Positions 17,185 to 24,693 of a stretch of DNA of 64,000 bases are shown here, piece after piece. Within the stretch, counting starts at the first letter, position 1. Every line of letters begins with the position of its first letter. The position numbers and the translations under genes are program-made. The notes beneath the pieces are model-generated. The model was not told the DNA's origin, ran no database searches, and was given only the letters and a program-made list of their open reading frames with translations. Source of the DNA: Streptomyces genisteinicus (GTDB taxonomy: Bacteria > Actinomycetota > Actinomycetes > Streptomycetales > Streptomycetaceae); the NCBI RefSeq assembly GCF_014489615.1, contig NZ_CP060825.1, positions 868,001 to 932,000 of the forward strand, given 5' to 3'.

Positions 17185-17566
17185 CCATTTCGGGCAAGGC
17201 GGCCTGGCTCAAGAAGCACCCGGGCATGGCGAGGCAGCGTCAGGAACCGGACCGCGAGAATGTCAACGGTCACCAGGGGCCTAGGCCGACCAGATGCGTA
17301 CGGACCAAACCCCTTCGGGCCGCGCACAGCATGCGGGACCCGAATGCGCCGACCTGTCAGGTCAACGCGTGTTCCATACCGTTGCTCCTCCTGCCCCGCC
17401 CTGGCGGGGTTCCCTGGTACACCAGCGGGGCGCATGAGCCGGGACGGCTCAAATCCGAGGTGCATCTACACCGAATGTACCCGAGCGGTGACAAGTCCGG
17501 AAGCCGCCAACTGCGCCCAACAGCCCGGATATTGGCTGCGCACAGCTCAGAGCGCCCGCGGTGCGC
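17185..17566. other. 382-bp gap left of the IS630-like element
   Basis: No gene is evident. The base composition is lower in GC than the flanks. A perfect 7-bp hairpin CCCCGCC-CT-GGCGGGG is at 17394-17409. The segment ends at the IS left terminus. It probably contains the promoter of the small membrane protein gene. Confidence 0.5.
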
Positions 17567-17598
17567 CTAGTGCTGTGACCGAGAAGGTTCACCGGGTT
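17567..17598 (+). repeat. IS630-like left terminal inverted repeat
   Basis: This 32-bp sequence begins CTAGTGCTGTGACCGAGAAG and is exactly complementary to the copy at 19001-19032. It lies 57 bp before the immunity gene start. Confidence 0.88.
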
Positions 17599-17617
17599 CG
17601 AGAGTTGTGAGGGACCG

Positions 17618-17632
17618 GGCGAACGGTTCGCC
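17618..17632. promoter_or_regulatory. 7-bp palindrome upstream of the immunity gene
   Basis: GGCGAAC-G-GTTCGCC is a perfect inverted repeat 23 bp before the GTG of the Imm51-like gene, inside the IS left end. It may be an operator or simply IS sub-terminal structure. Confidence 0.4.
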
Positions 17633-17655
17633 TGCTGGGGTGAGACGATCGCGAC

Positions 17656-17973
17656 GTGACCATCCACCTCCATGACTTCGATGGCGAGCACTCGCTGACG
17701 TTGGATGCCGGCGGCCTGGCTGCCGATGCCGCAGTAGTTGCCGCCGGGCACGAGCCAAACGGGTACTTCTGGGAGGGTCTCGCGCGGTTTGCCTGGCCGG
17801 ATATTGCTCAGCACGTCGATTTCGACAGCGAGGCTGGCATGTTCTGCGCGGTCGGCAGTTCAAGCGACCTCGCGCGACTCAAGACGGCCGTCGAATCCGT
17901 TATCACGAGCCCCGAGGCAGTCCGCGACATCATTGCCCGTGCGGAGGCTTCGGGCTTCGAGTTCGACGACTGA
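17656..17973 (+). CDS. Imm51-like immunity protein, orphan, inside an IS
   Basis: This 105-residue acidic protein has the features I associate with the Imm51 immunity family: HDFDGEHSLTLDAGG near the N-terminus, the central GHEPNGYFWEGLARF, FDSEAGMFCAVGSS, and the ending SGFEFDD. Immunity proteins of this type neutralise polymorphic or contact-dependent toxins. No toxin gene is adjacent. The gene is intact (GTG 17656 to TGA 17973) while the neighbouring transposase is decayed. Its location between perfect IS ends makes it a candidate passenger gene. A 60-bp leader separates it from the left terminus. Confidence 0.75.
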   Translation: MTIHLHDFDGEHSLTLDAGGLAADAAVVAAGHEPNGYFWEGLARFAWPDIAQHVDFDSEAGMFCAVGSSSDLARLKTAVESVITSPEAVRDIIARAEASGFEFDD

Positions 17974-17991
17974 TGCTGTGACTTCGCCGAG

Positions 17992-18993
17992 TTAAGCGGG
18001 GTCAGGCAGCGGCCTGCCGCCCCAGCGGAGACCTCGTTCGCTGCGGACGCGTGCGCGTTCGCGGCGCTGGGCGGCCAGGACGTCGGGTGGCGGGCGTTCT
18101 GGTTGCGCCAGCGCAGGTAGGCGTGCAGGGCCCGGGTCTGGACGCTGTGGTTCGGATGGTGGAAGTTGGCGAGGGTGAACTGCCGCAGCGGCCCGAAGTG
18201 AGCCTCGATGGGGTTGGCCCAGGACGCGTAGGTGGGTGTGAAGCACAGCTCGACCTTGTTCCTGGCCGCCCACCTACGGATCTTCCAGTTCAGGTGGGCG
18301 GAGGGTTGTCCAGGATCACGTAGATCGGGCCGCCGTCCGGGCGGGCTGCTCGGATCGACCGCAGAGCGGCCCAGGTTTGGTCGATGCCTTTGCGGCGCCG
18401 GTTGACACCCCACAGCTTGTCGTCGCCGACCGCGTACTCGATTCTCTCCAGCTTGTCATCGAAGGCCAGGTCCGGGGATTCTTTCCAGGTCTTCGTTCAC
18501 TGGAAAGTGATCCCCCGACGGGCCAGTAAGCACCGCAGGGCCTCGCGGCCGATCCGGATGGGCCTGGTCATGTTCCGGCGCAGGTGGTCGGCAAGTTTGC
18601 GGACCGGCCAGCGGGTGAAGGGCTTGCCCAGCACGGTCCGGCGGGTGGTGGCCGTCTGGATGAGGAAGTCCTCGTCGTCACCGCTCAGCGGGCGGGGGCG
18701 GCCTCCCGCCCACTGAGGGTTGAGGCATGCAAGCCCGATTTCGTTGAAGCGATGGACCACATCCCGGACGGTGTCCTCGTCCGCCTGGACCAGCCGCGCG
18801 ATCATCGGGACCGTGCTGCTGCTGGCCGAGGCCAACAGCAGCATCGCCCGCCGAAACCGCACCGAGCTCGTACTACCTCGCCGAACGGTCTGCTGAAGCT
18901 TCTGCCCTCCTGCTCCGTCAGCCTCCGGACCTGACCGGTAGTGCCATCCCGCCTGCCCTGCTGGTTGGAAGCGACATCGCTTCCAACCAGCAC
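17992..18993 (-). pseudogene. IS630-family transposase, disrupted
   Basis: Pieces of one DDE transposase lie in several frames. N-terminal QVRRLTEQEG shifts frame near 18900 into KLQQTVRRGSTSSVRFRRA with an HTH region (QADEDTVRDVVHRFNEIG). An in-frame TGA follows at about 18498 (after ARRGITFQ). The frame continues as TKTWKESPDLAFDDKLERIE and then jumps to VGDDKLWGVNRRRKG, missing the segment that should carry the first catalytic Asp. A last frameshift near 18300 separates YVILDN (second Asp) from the part with YASWANPIEAHFGPLRQF (catalytic Glu). The start could be GTG 18993. Confidence 0.85.
18961..18990. repeat. Perfect 14-bp palindrome near the IS right end
   Basis: CTGGTTGGAAGCGA-CA-TCGCTTCCAACCAG is a perfect inverted repeat with a 2-bp centre, 10 bp inside the right terminal repeat and over the start of the transposase gene. 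As RNA it would form a long hairpin at the 5' end of the transposase message. Confidence 0.75.
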
Positions 18994-19000
18994 AACGAGC

Positions 19001-19032
19001 AACCCGGTGAACCTTCTCGGTCACAGCACTAG
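19001..19032 (-). repeat. IS630-like right terminal inverted repeat
   Basis: This is the exact reverse complement of the 32 bp at 17567-17598, ending in CACAGCACTAG. The adjoining sequence GGCATGTCTGACAAATG looks like the beginning of a different element's terminus. Confidence 0.88.
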
Positions 19033-19404
19033 GGCATGTCTGACAAATGATCACCGAGCGGGTGCATGTTCGGTCCCATTGCCTTGCCGTCCTGACGCCG
19101 GCCAGTGATTCTGGGCAGGTGCCAGGGCAGGGGAACGGAAGGCGGCGGCAAGAGGACGCGCGGCAGCGGCTTGCTGCTCGCACCGCGCCGGACGCGGGAC
19201 ACTGGGAAGTGGTCGTTGAGACTCGGGACCAGGCGGAGATGTGTTCGGGGTTGCGCCGTCTTCGGGAGGCCGGAGTCGACGGGGCGATGATCCGGATCGA
19301 CACGCTGTGCGGGCGCCTGGCGGCGCCGACCACCTACCGGCTGAGCCGTTTCGTGACGGACCCCGCGCGAGAGGCCGAGCACGGGCACTCTGATCATTGA
19401 TCTT
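19033..19404. other. 372 bp of unassigned accessory DNA between two IS remnants
   Basis: The segment starts GGCATGTCTGACAAATGATC, which resembles IS-type terminal sequence, but no matching second end is visible downstream. Frames on both strands are open, yet none resembles a protein family that I know. It is probably a relic of another insertion. Confidence 0.45.
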
Positions 19405-19876
19405 GTGGCGGGTCGAGGTGAGTTGACGGATGTGGCGTGGGAGCGAATAGAGCCCCTGTTGCCGCGGGTGGATGGGCGTGGTCGTCCGCGGCATGATCAC
19501 CGGCAGGTGGTCAACGGGGTGCTGTGGCGGTTGCGGACTGGGGCTCCGTGGCGCGATCCGCCCGAGCGGTACGGGCCCTGGCAGACCGTCTGTGAGCGGT
19601 TCGCCCGCCGGGAAGCGGATGGGACCTGGGCGAAGCTGCTGGAGCATGGTCAGGTCCGCGACGACGCGGTGGGCCAGGTGGAGTGGACCGTCGCCGTCGG
19701 CTCCACGGTCAACCGTGCCCATCAGCACACCACCAGTGCCGCAAAGAGAGGCCGCGGCTGGGGACGAACTGGAAGATCCGGGCCGCTCGCAGACGCGCCA
19801 GGCCCTCGACCGTTCCCGAGGCGGGCTGACCACCAAGGTCCGCCTCGCCGTCGACGGTCGTGGCCTGCCCCTGTCA
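19405..19876 (+). pseudogene. IS5-family transposase, frameshifted and truncated
   Basis: The frame beginning at GTG 19405 encodes an IS5-type N-terminus (LTDVAWERIEPLLPRVDGRG, VVNGVLWRLRTGAPWRDPPE, RYGPWQTVCERFARREADG). Near 19740 similarity moves to the next frame (DRSRGGLTTKVRLAVDGRGLPLS) and ends abruptly at about 19876. The central and C-terminal catalytic parts of the DDE domain are missing. The gene is a dead remnant that borders the GntR region. Confidence 0.85.
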
Positions 19877-19895
19877 CGCACCCATGGGCCCCGGC

Positions 19896-19927
19896 GGCCC
19901 GCCCCGGGCGGTGCGCCGGGGCGGGCC
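19896..19927. terminator. 12-bp GC hairpin downstream of the GntR gene
   Basis: GGCCCGCCCCGG at 19896-19907 pairs perfectly with CCGGGGCGGGCC at 19916-19927 around an 8-base loop. It lies 18 bp past the stop of the minus-strand GntR gene and at the end of the IS5 remnant. Confidence 0.7.
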
Positions 19928-19944
19928 GTGGCCTTCGGGTGCCG

Positions 19945-20709
19945 TCAGGAGGCGCGGCGCCGGTCGTCGTCGTGGCTGATCTCCAGGTCGCCGTGGGCGC
20001 CGAAGGTCAGTCGGCAGGTGTCGGCGCGGTAGGTCGCCACCGAGACGGCCGCGGTCCGGCCGCCGGAGAAGTAGCGGGTGGTGACGACGAGGACGGGAGC
20101 CCCGGGGAGCCGGTCGAGTTCCTTGGCGTCCACGGCGCCCGCGGAGCCGAGCTCCACGGCCCGGTCCTGGCCCTCCAGTTCGAGCCGGGCGAGCTCGCGC
20201 AGCACGCTGCGGGCGAGGGCGGGGCCGGAGGGTGCGTCTATGCCGGACAGGTCGGGCACCGAGGCCGCCGGCACGTAGAGCAGTTCGGCGGCGACGGACT
20301 GGCCGTGGCCCATCCGCACCCGGCGGACGACGTGCGTCTCCTCGGCCGGCTCGCTCTCGAGGTGGCGGGCGACGGCCGCGGGGGGCACGGCGCGGGTGCA
20401 CTCGGTCGGCTGCCAGGAGTCCGCGGCGACGCCCGGCCAGTCGTACGGCGACGCGGAGACGTCCACGCCCACGCGCGGCGGCGCGACGGTGGTGCCGACG
20501 CCGCGGCGGCGCTGGAGGCGTCCTTCGAGCTCCAGTTGCTCCAGCGCCTGGCGCAGCGTGGCGCGGGCGACGCCGAAACGGGCGGCGAGATCACGTTCGT
20601 TGGGCAGGATCTCGCCGACCGCGAACTCGGAGTCGAGTGCTTCGGCCAAGACGGTCTTGAGGTGCCAGTACTTAGGCTCCGGCACCGTGTCGAGCTGCGT
20701 GGTCCCCAC
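19945..20709 (-). CDS. GntR/HutC-family transcriptional regulator with UTRA domain
   Basis: This 254-residue protein has an N-terminal winged helix (LPNERDLAARFGVARATLRQALEQLELEGRL split over residues 35-66, wing with RRRGVGTTV). A C-terminal UTRA ligand-binding domain of the DasR/HutC type follows. Ligands of this class are often sugar phosphates or amino-acid derivatives. The start MGTTQLDTVPEPKYWHLK matches the class. A dre-like palindrome lies 100 bp upstream, suggesting autoregulation or DasR control. The final residues are charged (ISHDDDRRRAS). Confidence 0.88.
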   Translation of the reverse strand: MGTTQLDTVPEPKYWHLKTVLAEALDSEFAVGEILPNERDLAARFGVARATLRQALEQLELEGRLQRRRGVGTTVAPPRVGVDVSASPYDWPGVAADSWQPTECTRAVPPAAVARHLESEPAEETHVVRRVRMGHGQSVAAELLYVPAASVPDLSGIDAPSGPALARSVLRELARLELEGQDRAVELGSAGAVDAKELDRLPGAPVLVVTTRYFSGGRTAAVSVATYRADTCRLTFGAHGDLEISHDDDRRRAS

Positions 20710-20808
20710 CCTGTCCTCCGCAATCGCCGTGTCCCCGGCGGCTTTCCGCGCCCTTGTTTATTAAAGGTTCCTGCACTAACCCTGTGCACGATAGAACCGG
20801 GCTTCCAC

Positions 20809-20822
20809 TTGGTCAAGACCAA
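20809..20822. promoter_or_regulatory. dre-like GntR operator
   Basis: TTGGTC-AA-GACCAA is a perfect 6-bp inverted repeat, close to the DasR-responsive core TGGTCTAGACCA. It lies in the 255-bp region upstream of the GntR gene, about 100 bp from its ATG. That region also has a locally AT-rich stretch (TTTATTAAAGGTTCCTGCAC at about 20756-20775) that may hold the promoter. Confidence 0.6.
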
Positions 20823-20910
20823 TCATGGGGCTGTCACGCTGCGGAGTCGCCCGGCATCGCGGTGCGTTCATGAGGTTGTCGCACCGATGCCACCGCGGTG
20901 TCGGAACGCG

Positions 20911-20948
20911 ACGGGACCCCGCGCCGGGCGTGCGGCGCGGGGTCCCGT
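20911..20948. terminator. 15-bp GC hairpin after the SigJ-type gene
   Basis: ACGGGACCCCGCGCC at 20911-20925 pairs perfectly with 20934-20948 around an 8-base loop, 16 bp beyond the stop of the minus-strand sigma factor gene. There is no T-tract. Confidence 0.78.
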
Positions 20949-20964
20949 ACGGCGGGCGGAGGTG

Positions 20965-21858
20965 TCAGAGGGCCCCGGGGGCGGCCAGGGCGGCGAGCTT
21001 GTCGGGGTTGCGGACGATGTAGACGCAGACGATGCGCCCCTCCACCGCCTCCACCTGGAAGAGGCTGTCCGGGCGGCCGTCGGTCAGCACCAGCAGCGCG
21101 GGCGCGCCGTTGGCCTCGACGAACCGCGTCTCCATGCCGTCGAGGGGCTCGCGGCTGACGGAGAACAGGAAGCGGCCCACCTTGTCCGCGGTGCGGATGA
21201 CGCGCAGCGGCGCCTTGGACTTCCCGCCGCTGTCGCCGACCAGGACCGCGTCGGGCGCGAGGAGGGAGAGGAGCCGGGCCAGGTCGCCGCCGGCGGCCGC
21301 GGCCAGGAACCGCTCGGTCAGGTCGCGGCACTGGACCGGGTCCACGTCGTAGCGGTGCCGGCGCTCCCCGACGTGCCGCCGGGCGCGCCCGGCGAGCTGG
21401 CGCACGGCGGCCTCGGACTTCTCCAGGGTGGCCGCGATCTCGGCGTACGGGAACCCGAACGCCTCGCGGAGCACGAACACCGCGCGCTCCGGAGGGGAGA
21501 GCGTCTCCAGCACGACGAGGACGGCGAGGGACACGGAGTCCGCGAGGACGGCGCGTTCGGCGGTGTCCGGGACCTCGGGGCCGAAGTCGGTGACGATCGG
21601 CTCGGGCAGCCAGGGGCCGACGTAGGACTCGCGGCGGGAGCCGATGTGGCGCAGCCGGTCGATCGCGAGGCGGGTGGTCACCCGGACGAGCCAGCCGCGG
21701 GGTTCGCGCACGTCGCCGCGGTCGGCGGCGGACCAGCGCAGCCACGCCTCCTGCACCACGTCCTCGGCGTCGGCGACCCTGCCGAGCATGCGGTAGGCGA
21801 CGCCGGTCAGCAGGGACCGGTGCTCTTCGAAGACGTCGTTCACGGTGTCGGTTGCCAC
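20965..21858 (-). CDS. ECF41/SigJ-type RNA polymerase sigma factor
   Basis: This 297-residue protein has an ECF sigma-2 region (FEEHRSLLTGVAYRMLG, DAEDVVQEAWLRW) and sigma-4 (LSPPERAVFVLREAFGFPYAEIA). A SnoaL-like C-terminal domain follows that in ECF41 factors replaces an anti-sigma factor. The ECF41 linker mark WLPEP is present. The C-terminal DGGGK-type motif reads DSGGK here. GTG 21858 is the preferred start because homology begins at FEEHR. The gene is divergent from the alpha/beta hydrolase gene at 22012, a likely target. Confidence 0.9.
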   Translation of the reverse strand: MATDTVNDVFEEHRSLLTGVAYRMLGRVADAEDVVQEAWLRWSAADRGDVREPRGWLVRVTTRLAIDRLRHIGSRRESYVGPWLPEPIVTDFGPEVPDTAERAVLADSVSLAVLVVLETLSPPERAVFVLREAFGFPYAEIAATLEKSEAAVRQLAGRARRHVGERRHRYDVDPVQCRDLTERFLAAAAGGDLARLLSLLAPDAVLVGDSGGKSKAPLRVIRTADKVGRFLFSVSREPLDGMETRFVEANGAPALLVLTDGRPDSLFQVEAVEGRIVCVYIVRNPDKLAALAAPGAL

Positions 21859-21956
21859 ACGGCCATCCCAACCCGGCGCGGCGCCCGGTGTCCAGCGCCG
21901 GGCCGTGCGGCGCGCGGCACACCGGCCGGGCGGCCGCCAGGGCTTGAACAGCGGGC

Positions 21957-21995
21957 TACCGAACGGTAATTGTTGCTGACGTACCGTCCAGCAAC
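21957..21995. promoter_or_regulatory. Two dyads in the sigJ/hydrolase divergent promoter
   Basis: TACCG-AA-CGGTA at 21957-21968 is followed by GTTGCTG-N10-CAGCAAC (21972-21978 with 21989-21995). Both lie in the 153-bp gap between the sigma factor and the hydrolase. The second is only 17 bp from the hydrolase ATG. They may be sigma-factor or repressor sites. Confidence 0.45.
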
Positions 21996-22011
21996 CGGGG
22001 AGCAGCAGCAC

Positions 22012-22842
22012 ATGGCCGAAGAGATCTCCTTCTCCGTCACCACCGGCCGGGGCGGCGCGCCGCTGACCCTGGGCTACGAACGCCGTGGGGCCGGCGAGCC
22101 CCTGCTGCTGCTCCACGGCATCGGTCACCACTGGCAGGCCTGGGAACCGGTGCTGGAGATCCTCGCCGCCGAGCGCGAGGTCATCGCCGTCGACCTGCCC
22201 GGCTTCGGCTCGTCCGGCCCGCTGCCGGACGGCCTGCCGTACGACCTCCCCACCGTCGCCGCGGCGCTCGACGCGTTCTGCCGGGAACTCTCGGTGGAAC
22301 GCCCCCATGTCGCGGGCAACTCGCTGGGCGGCCTGCTCGCGCTGGAGCTGGGGCGCCGGCGGCGCGTGAGGTCCGTCACCGCACTGTCCCCGGCGGGCTT
22401 CTGGTCGCCGGGCGAGCGGGTGTACGCGTTCACCGCGCTGCGGGCGATGCGGCTCGGGGCCGTCGCGATGCCGCCGCCGGTGATCGAACGGCTGTCGCGG
22501 GGTGCGGCCGGCCGTGCGGCGCTGCTGAGCCTCATCTACGCGCGGACCGGGCGCCGTTCGCCCGGGGCGGCCGTGGCCGAGACCCATGCGCTGCGCGACG
22601 CCACCGGCTTCCACCGGACGCTGGCCGCGGGCGGGAACACGCTGTTCGCCGACGACGTGCGGGAGGTGCCGGTGACCATCGCCTGGGGCGACCGGGACAG
22701 GCTGCTGCTGCCCCGCCAGGGGGTGCGCGCCAAGCGGACGATCCCCGGGGCACGGCTGGTGCGGCTGCGGGGATGCGGCCATGTGCCGATGAACGACGAT
22801 CCGGCGCAGGTGGCCCGGGTGGTGCTGGACGGGAGCCGCTGA
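22012..22842 (+). CDS. Alpha/beta-fold hydrolase
   Basis: This 276-residue protein has the oxyanion segment LLLLHGIGHHWQAW, the nucleophile elbow HVAGNSLGGLLALELG (Ser at about residue 104), an acid in IAWGDRDRLLLP and the catalytic His in LRGCGHVPMNDDP. The cap region is typical of haloperoxidase or esterase-like enzymes. The start is ATG 22012; an in-frame start 14 codons upstream is less likely. The gene is divergent from the SigJ-type sigma factor. Confidence 0.92.
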   Translation: MAEEISFSVTTGRGGAPLTLGYERRGAGEPLLLLHGIGHHWQAWEPVLEILAAEREVIAVDLPGFGSSGPLPDGLPYDLPTVAAALDAFCRELSVERPHVAGNSLGGLLALELGRRRRVRSVTALSPAGFWSPGERVYAFTALRAMRLGAVAMPPPVIERLSRGAAGRAALLSLIYARTGRRSPGAAVAETHALRDATGFHRTLAAGGNTLFADDVREVPVTIAWGDRDRLLLPRQGVRAKRTIPGARLVRLRGCGHVPMNDDPAQVARVVLDGSR

Positions 22843-22951
22843 GCGGGGCGGTGACGGGCACCGCCGGTGTTCATCCGGTGTTCGCGTGCCCGCCGCCGCG
22901 GGGCACCAGGCTGGGCGGCACCCACCACGGCACCCGCATGGAGGCACCACC

Positions 22952-24526
22952 ATGTCCGACGCCCTCCGGCCCGCCCCGGCCCGGCGCTCCGTCCTGCTCG
23001 GCACGGCGGCGGCGTCCGCCGCGCTCGCTCTGCCCGCCGCGGGGGCGGCCCCGGCGCTGGCGCTCTCCGGCCGCCCCCGCGCGGGGTGGGGCGTGCAGAC
23101 CGGGGACGTGACCACGACGTCCGGTCTGGTCTGGGTCCGTTCCGACCGGCCGGCCCGGATGACCGTGGAGACCTCGGCCACCGGCTCGTTCCGCCGCTCC
23201 CGCAGGTGGCACGGGCCGCTCCTCGGAGCGGGCACGGACTTCACCGGCACGACGGCGCTGCGCGGACTGCCGCCGGGCGAGCAGGTGCACTACCGCGTCA
23301 CCCTCGCCGACCCGGACGATCCCCGCCGCACCGGCGAGCCGGTGACCGGCACCTTCCGCACGGCGCCGGCCCGGCGGCGGCAGGGGGTGCGCTTCGTCTG
23401 GTCGGGCGACATCGCCGGCCAGGGCTGGGGCATCAACCCGGACATCGGCGGCTACCGCGCGTACGAGGGGATGCGGCGCCTCGACCCGGACTTCTTCCTG
23501 TGCAGCGGCGACACCGTGTACGCGGACGGGCCGCTCCAGCCGAGCGTGACGCTCCCCGACGGCCGGGTGTGGCGCAATCTGATGACCGAGGAGAAGTCGA
23601 AGGTCGCCGAGACGCTCGGCGAGTACCGCGGAACCTTCCGCTACAACCTGCTGGACGAGAACGTGCGGCGGTTCAACGCGCAGGTGCCGGTGATCGCGCA
23701 GTGGGACGACCACGAGGTGCGCAACAACTGGTACCCGGGCCAGATCCTGGACGACGCCCGGTACACCGAGAAGGACGTGGACGTGCTCGCCCGCCGCTCG
23801 ATGCGCGCCTTCGCCGAGTACTTCCCGATCGGGACGCTGTCTCCCGGCAGGCCCGGCGGCCGCGTCCACCGGGTGGTGCGCCACGGGCCCCTGCTCGACG
23901 TGTTCGTCCTCGACATGCGCTCGTTCCGCAACGCCAACTCCCCCGGTCGGCAGGCGGACGACGCCGAGGGCATCCTCGGCGCGGAACAGCTGGCCTGGCT
24001 CAAGCGGGAGCTGTCGCGCTCCCGCGCGGTGTGGAAGGTGATCGCCTCGGACATGCCGCTGGGGCTGGTGGTCCCGGACGGCGCGACGGACTTCGAGGCG
24101 GTGGCGCAGGGCGACCCGGGAGCTCCCCTGGGACGGGAGCTCCAGGTGGCCGAACTGCTGCGGTACATCAAGCACCGGCGGATCACCGGCACCGTGTGGC
24201 TGACGGCGGACGTCCACTACACCTCCGCGCAGCACTACGCGCCGGAGCGGGCGGCGTTCAAGGACTTCGAGCCGTTCTGGGAGTTCGTCTCCGGTCCGCT
24301 GGCGGCGGGCGGCTTCCCGGCGAACGCGCTGGACGCGACGTTCGGCCCGGAGCGGGTGTTCGTCCGGGCTCCCGAGCGGGCGAACGTCTCGCCGATGGAG
24401 TCCGAGCAGTACTTCGGCGAGGTCGAGATCGACGGCGGGAGCGGGGAGTTGACCGTCCGGCTGCGCGCCGGGAGCGGTGCGGTGCTGTTCGGCAGGACGC
24501 TGCAGCCGGGGCGCGTGGGCCAGTAG
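22952..24526 (+). CDS. phoD: PhoD-type alkaline phosphatase, Tat-exported
   Basis: This 524-residue protein has a twin-arginine signal (ARRSVLLGTAAASAALALP, residues 10-28) and then an N-terminal beta-sandwich domain with LVWVRSDRPARMTVE. The metallophosphatase core contains FLCSGDTVYADGP, VIAQWDDHEVRNNW, LDVFVLDMRSFRNANS and VWLTADVHYTSAQHY. PhoD enzymes are Ca/Fe-dependent extracellular phosphodiesterases of phosphate supply. The start is ATG 22952. I did not find a clear PHO box upstream. Confidence 0.9.
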   Translation: MSDALRPAPARRSVLLGTAAASAALALPAAGAAPALALSGRPRAGWGVQTGDVTTTSGLVWVRSDRPARMTVETSATGSFRRSRRWHGPLLGAGTDFTGTTALRGLPPGEQVHYRVTLADPDDPRRTGEPVTGTFRTAPARRRQGVRFVWSGDIAGQGWGINPDIGGYRAYEGMRRLDPDFFLCSGDTVYADGPLQPSVTLPDGRVWRNLMTEEKSKVAETLGEYRGTFRYNLLDENVRRFNAQVPVIAQWDDHEVRNNWYPGQILDDARYTEKDVDVLARRSMRAFAEYFPIGTLSPGRPGGRVHRVVRHGPLLDVFVLDMRSFRNANSPGRQADDAEGILGAEQLAWLKRELSRSRAVWKVIASDMPLGLVVPDGATDFEAVAQGDPGAPLGRELQVAELLRYIKHRRITGTVWLTADVHYTSAQHYAPERAAFKDFEPFWEFVSGPLAAGGFPANALDATFGPERVFVRAPERANVSPMESEQYFGEVEIDGGSGELTVRLRAGSGAVLFGRTLQPGRVGQ

Positions 24527-24538
24527 GGCCCAGCGCCG

Positions 24539-24572
24539 GGGCCGCGGTCCGGCCCTGACCGGACCGCGGCCC
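24539..24572 (+). terminator. 14-bp GC hairpin after the PhoD gene
   Basis: GGGCCGCGGTCCGG at 24539-24552 pairs perfectly with 24559-24572 around a 6-base loop, 12 bp after the stop codon. Confidence 0.78.
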
Positions 24573-24693
24573 GGCACCGATCACTCCTCGCCAAAAACGG
24601 TCAGAACAAGACGATATCGCCCTCGATCCGCACTTAACCCACCAGTCACAAAGCGTTCGTGATCACGCAACACCGTTCGGTCACAGTGAGGAC

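Larger units (their letters stand above)
17567..19032. mobile_element. IS630-like insertion sequence enclosing an immunity gene
   Basis: The two ends, 17567-17598 and 19001-19032, are perfect 32-bp inverted repeats that include an outer CTAG. IS630 elements duplicate TA on insertion. Taking TA at 17568-17569 and 19030-19031 as the duplication, the element is 17570-19029 (1460 bp). Inside lie a broken IS630-type transposase gene on the minus strand and, beyond its 3' end, an intact plus-strand Imm51-like gene. The extra 400 bp make the element longer than a normal IS630 copy despite a deletion in the transposase. Confidence 0.8.

Noticed and set aside
16665..19944. Prophage or integrative element
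   Set aside because: No integrase, tRNA attachment site or phage structural gene is present; insertion sequences explain the accessory DNA.
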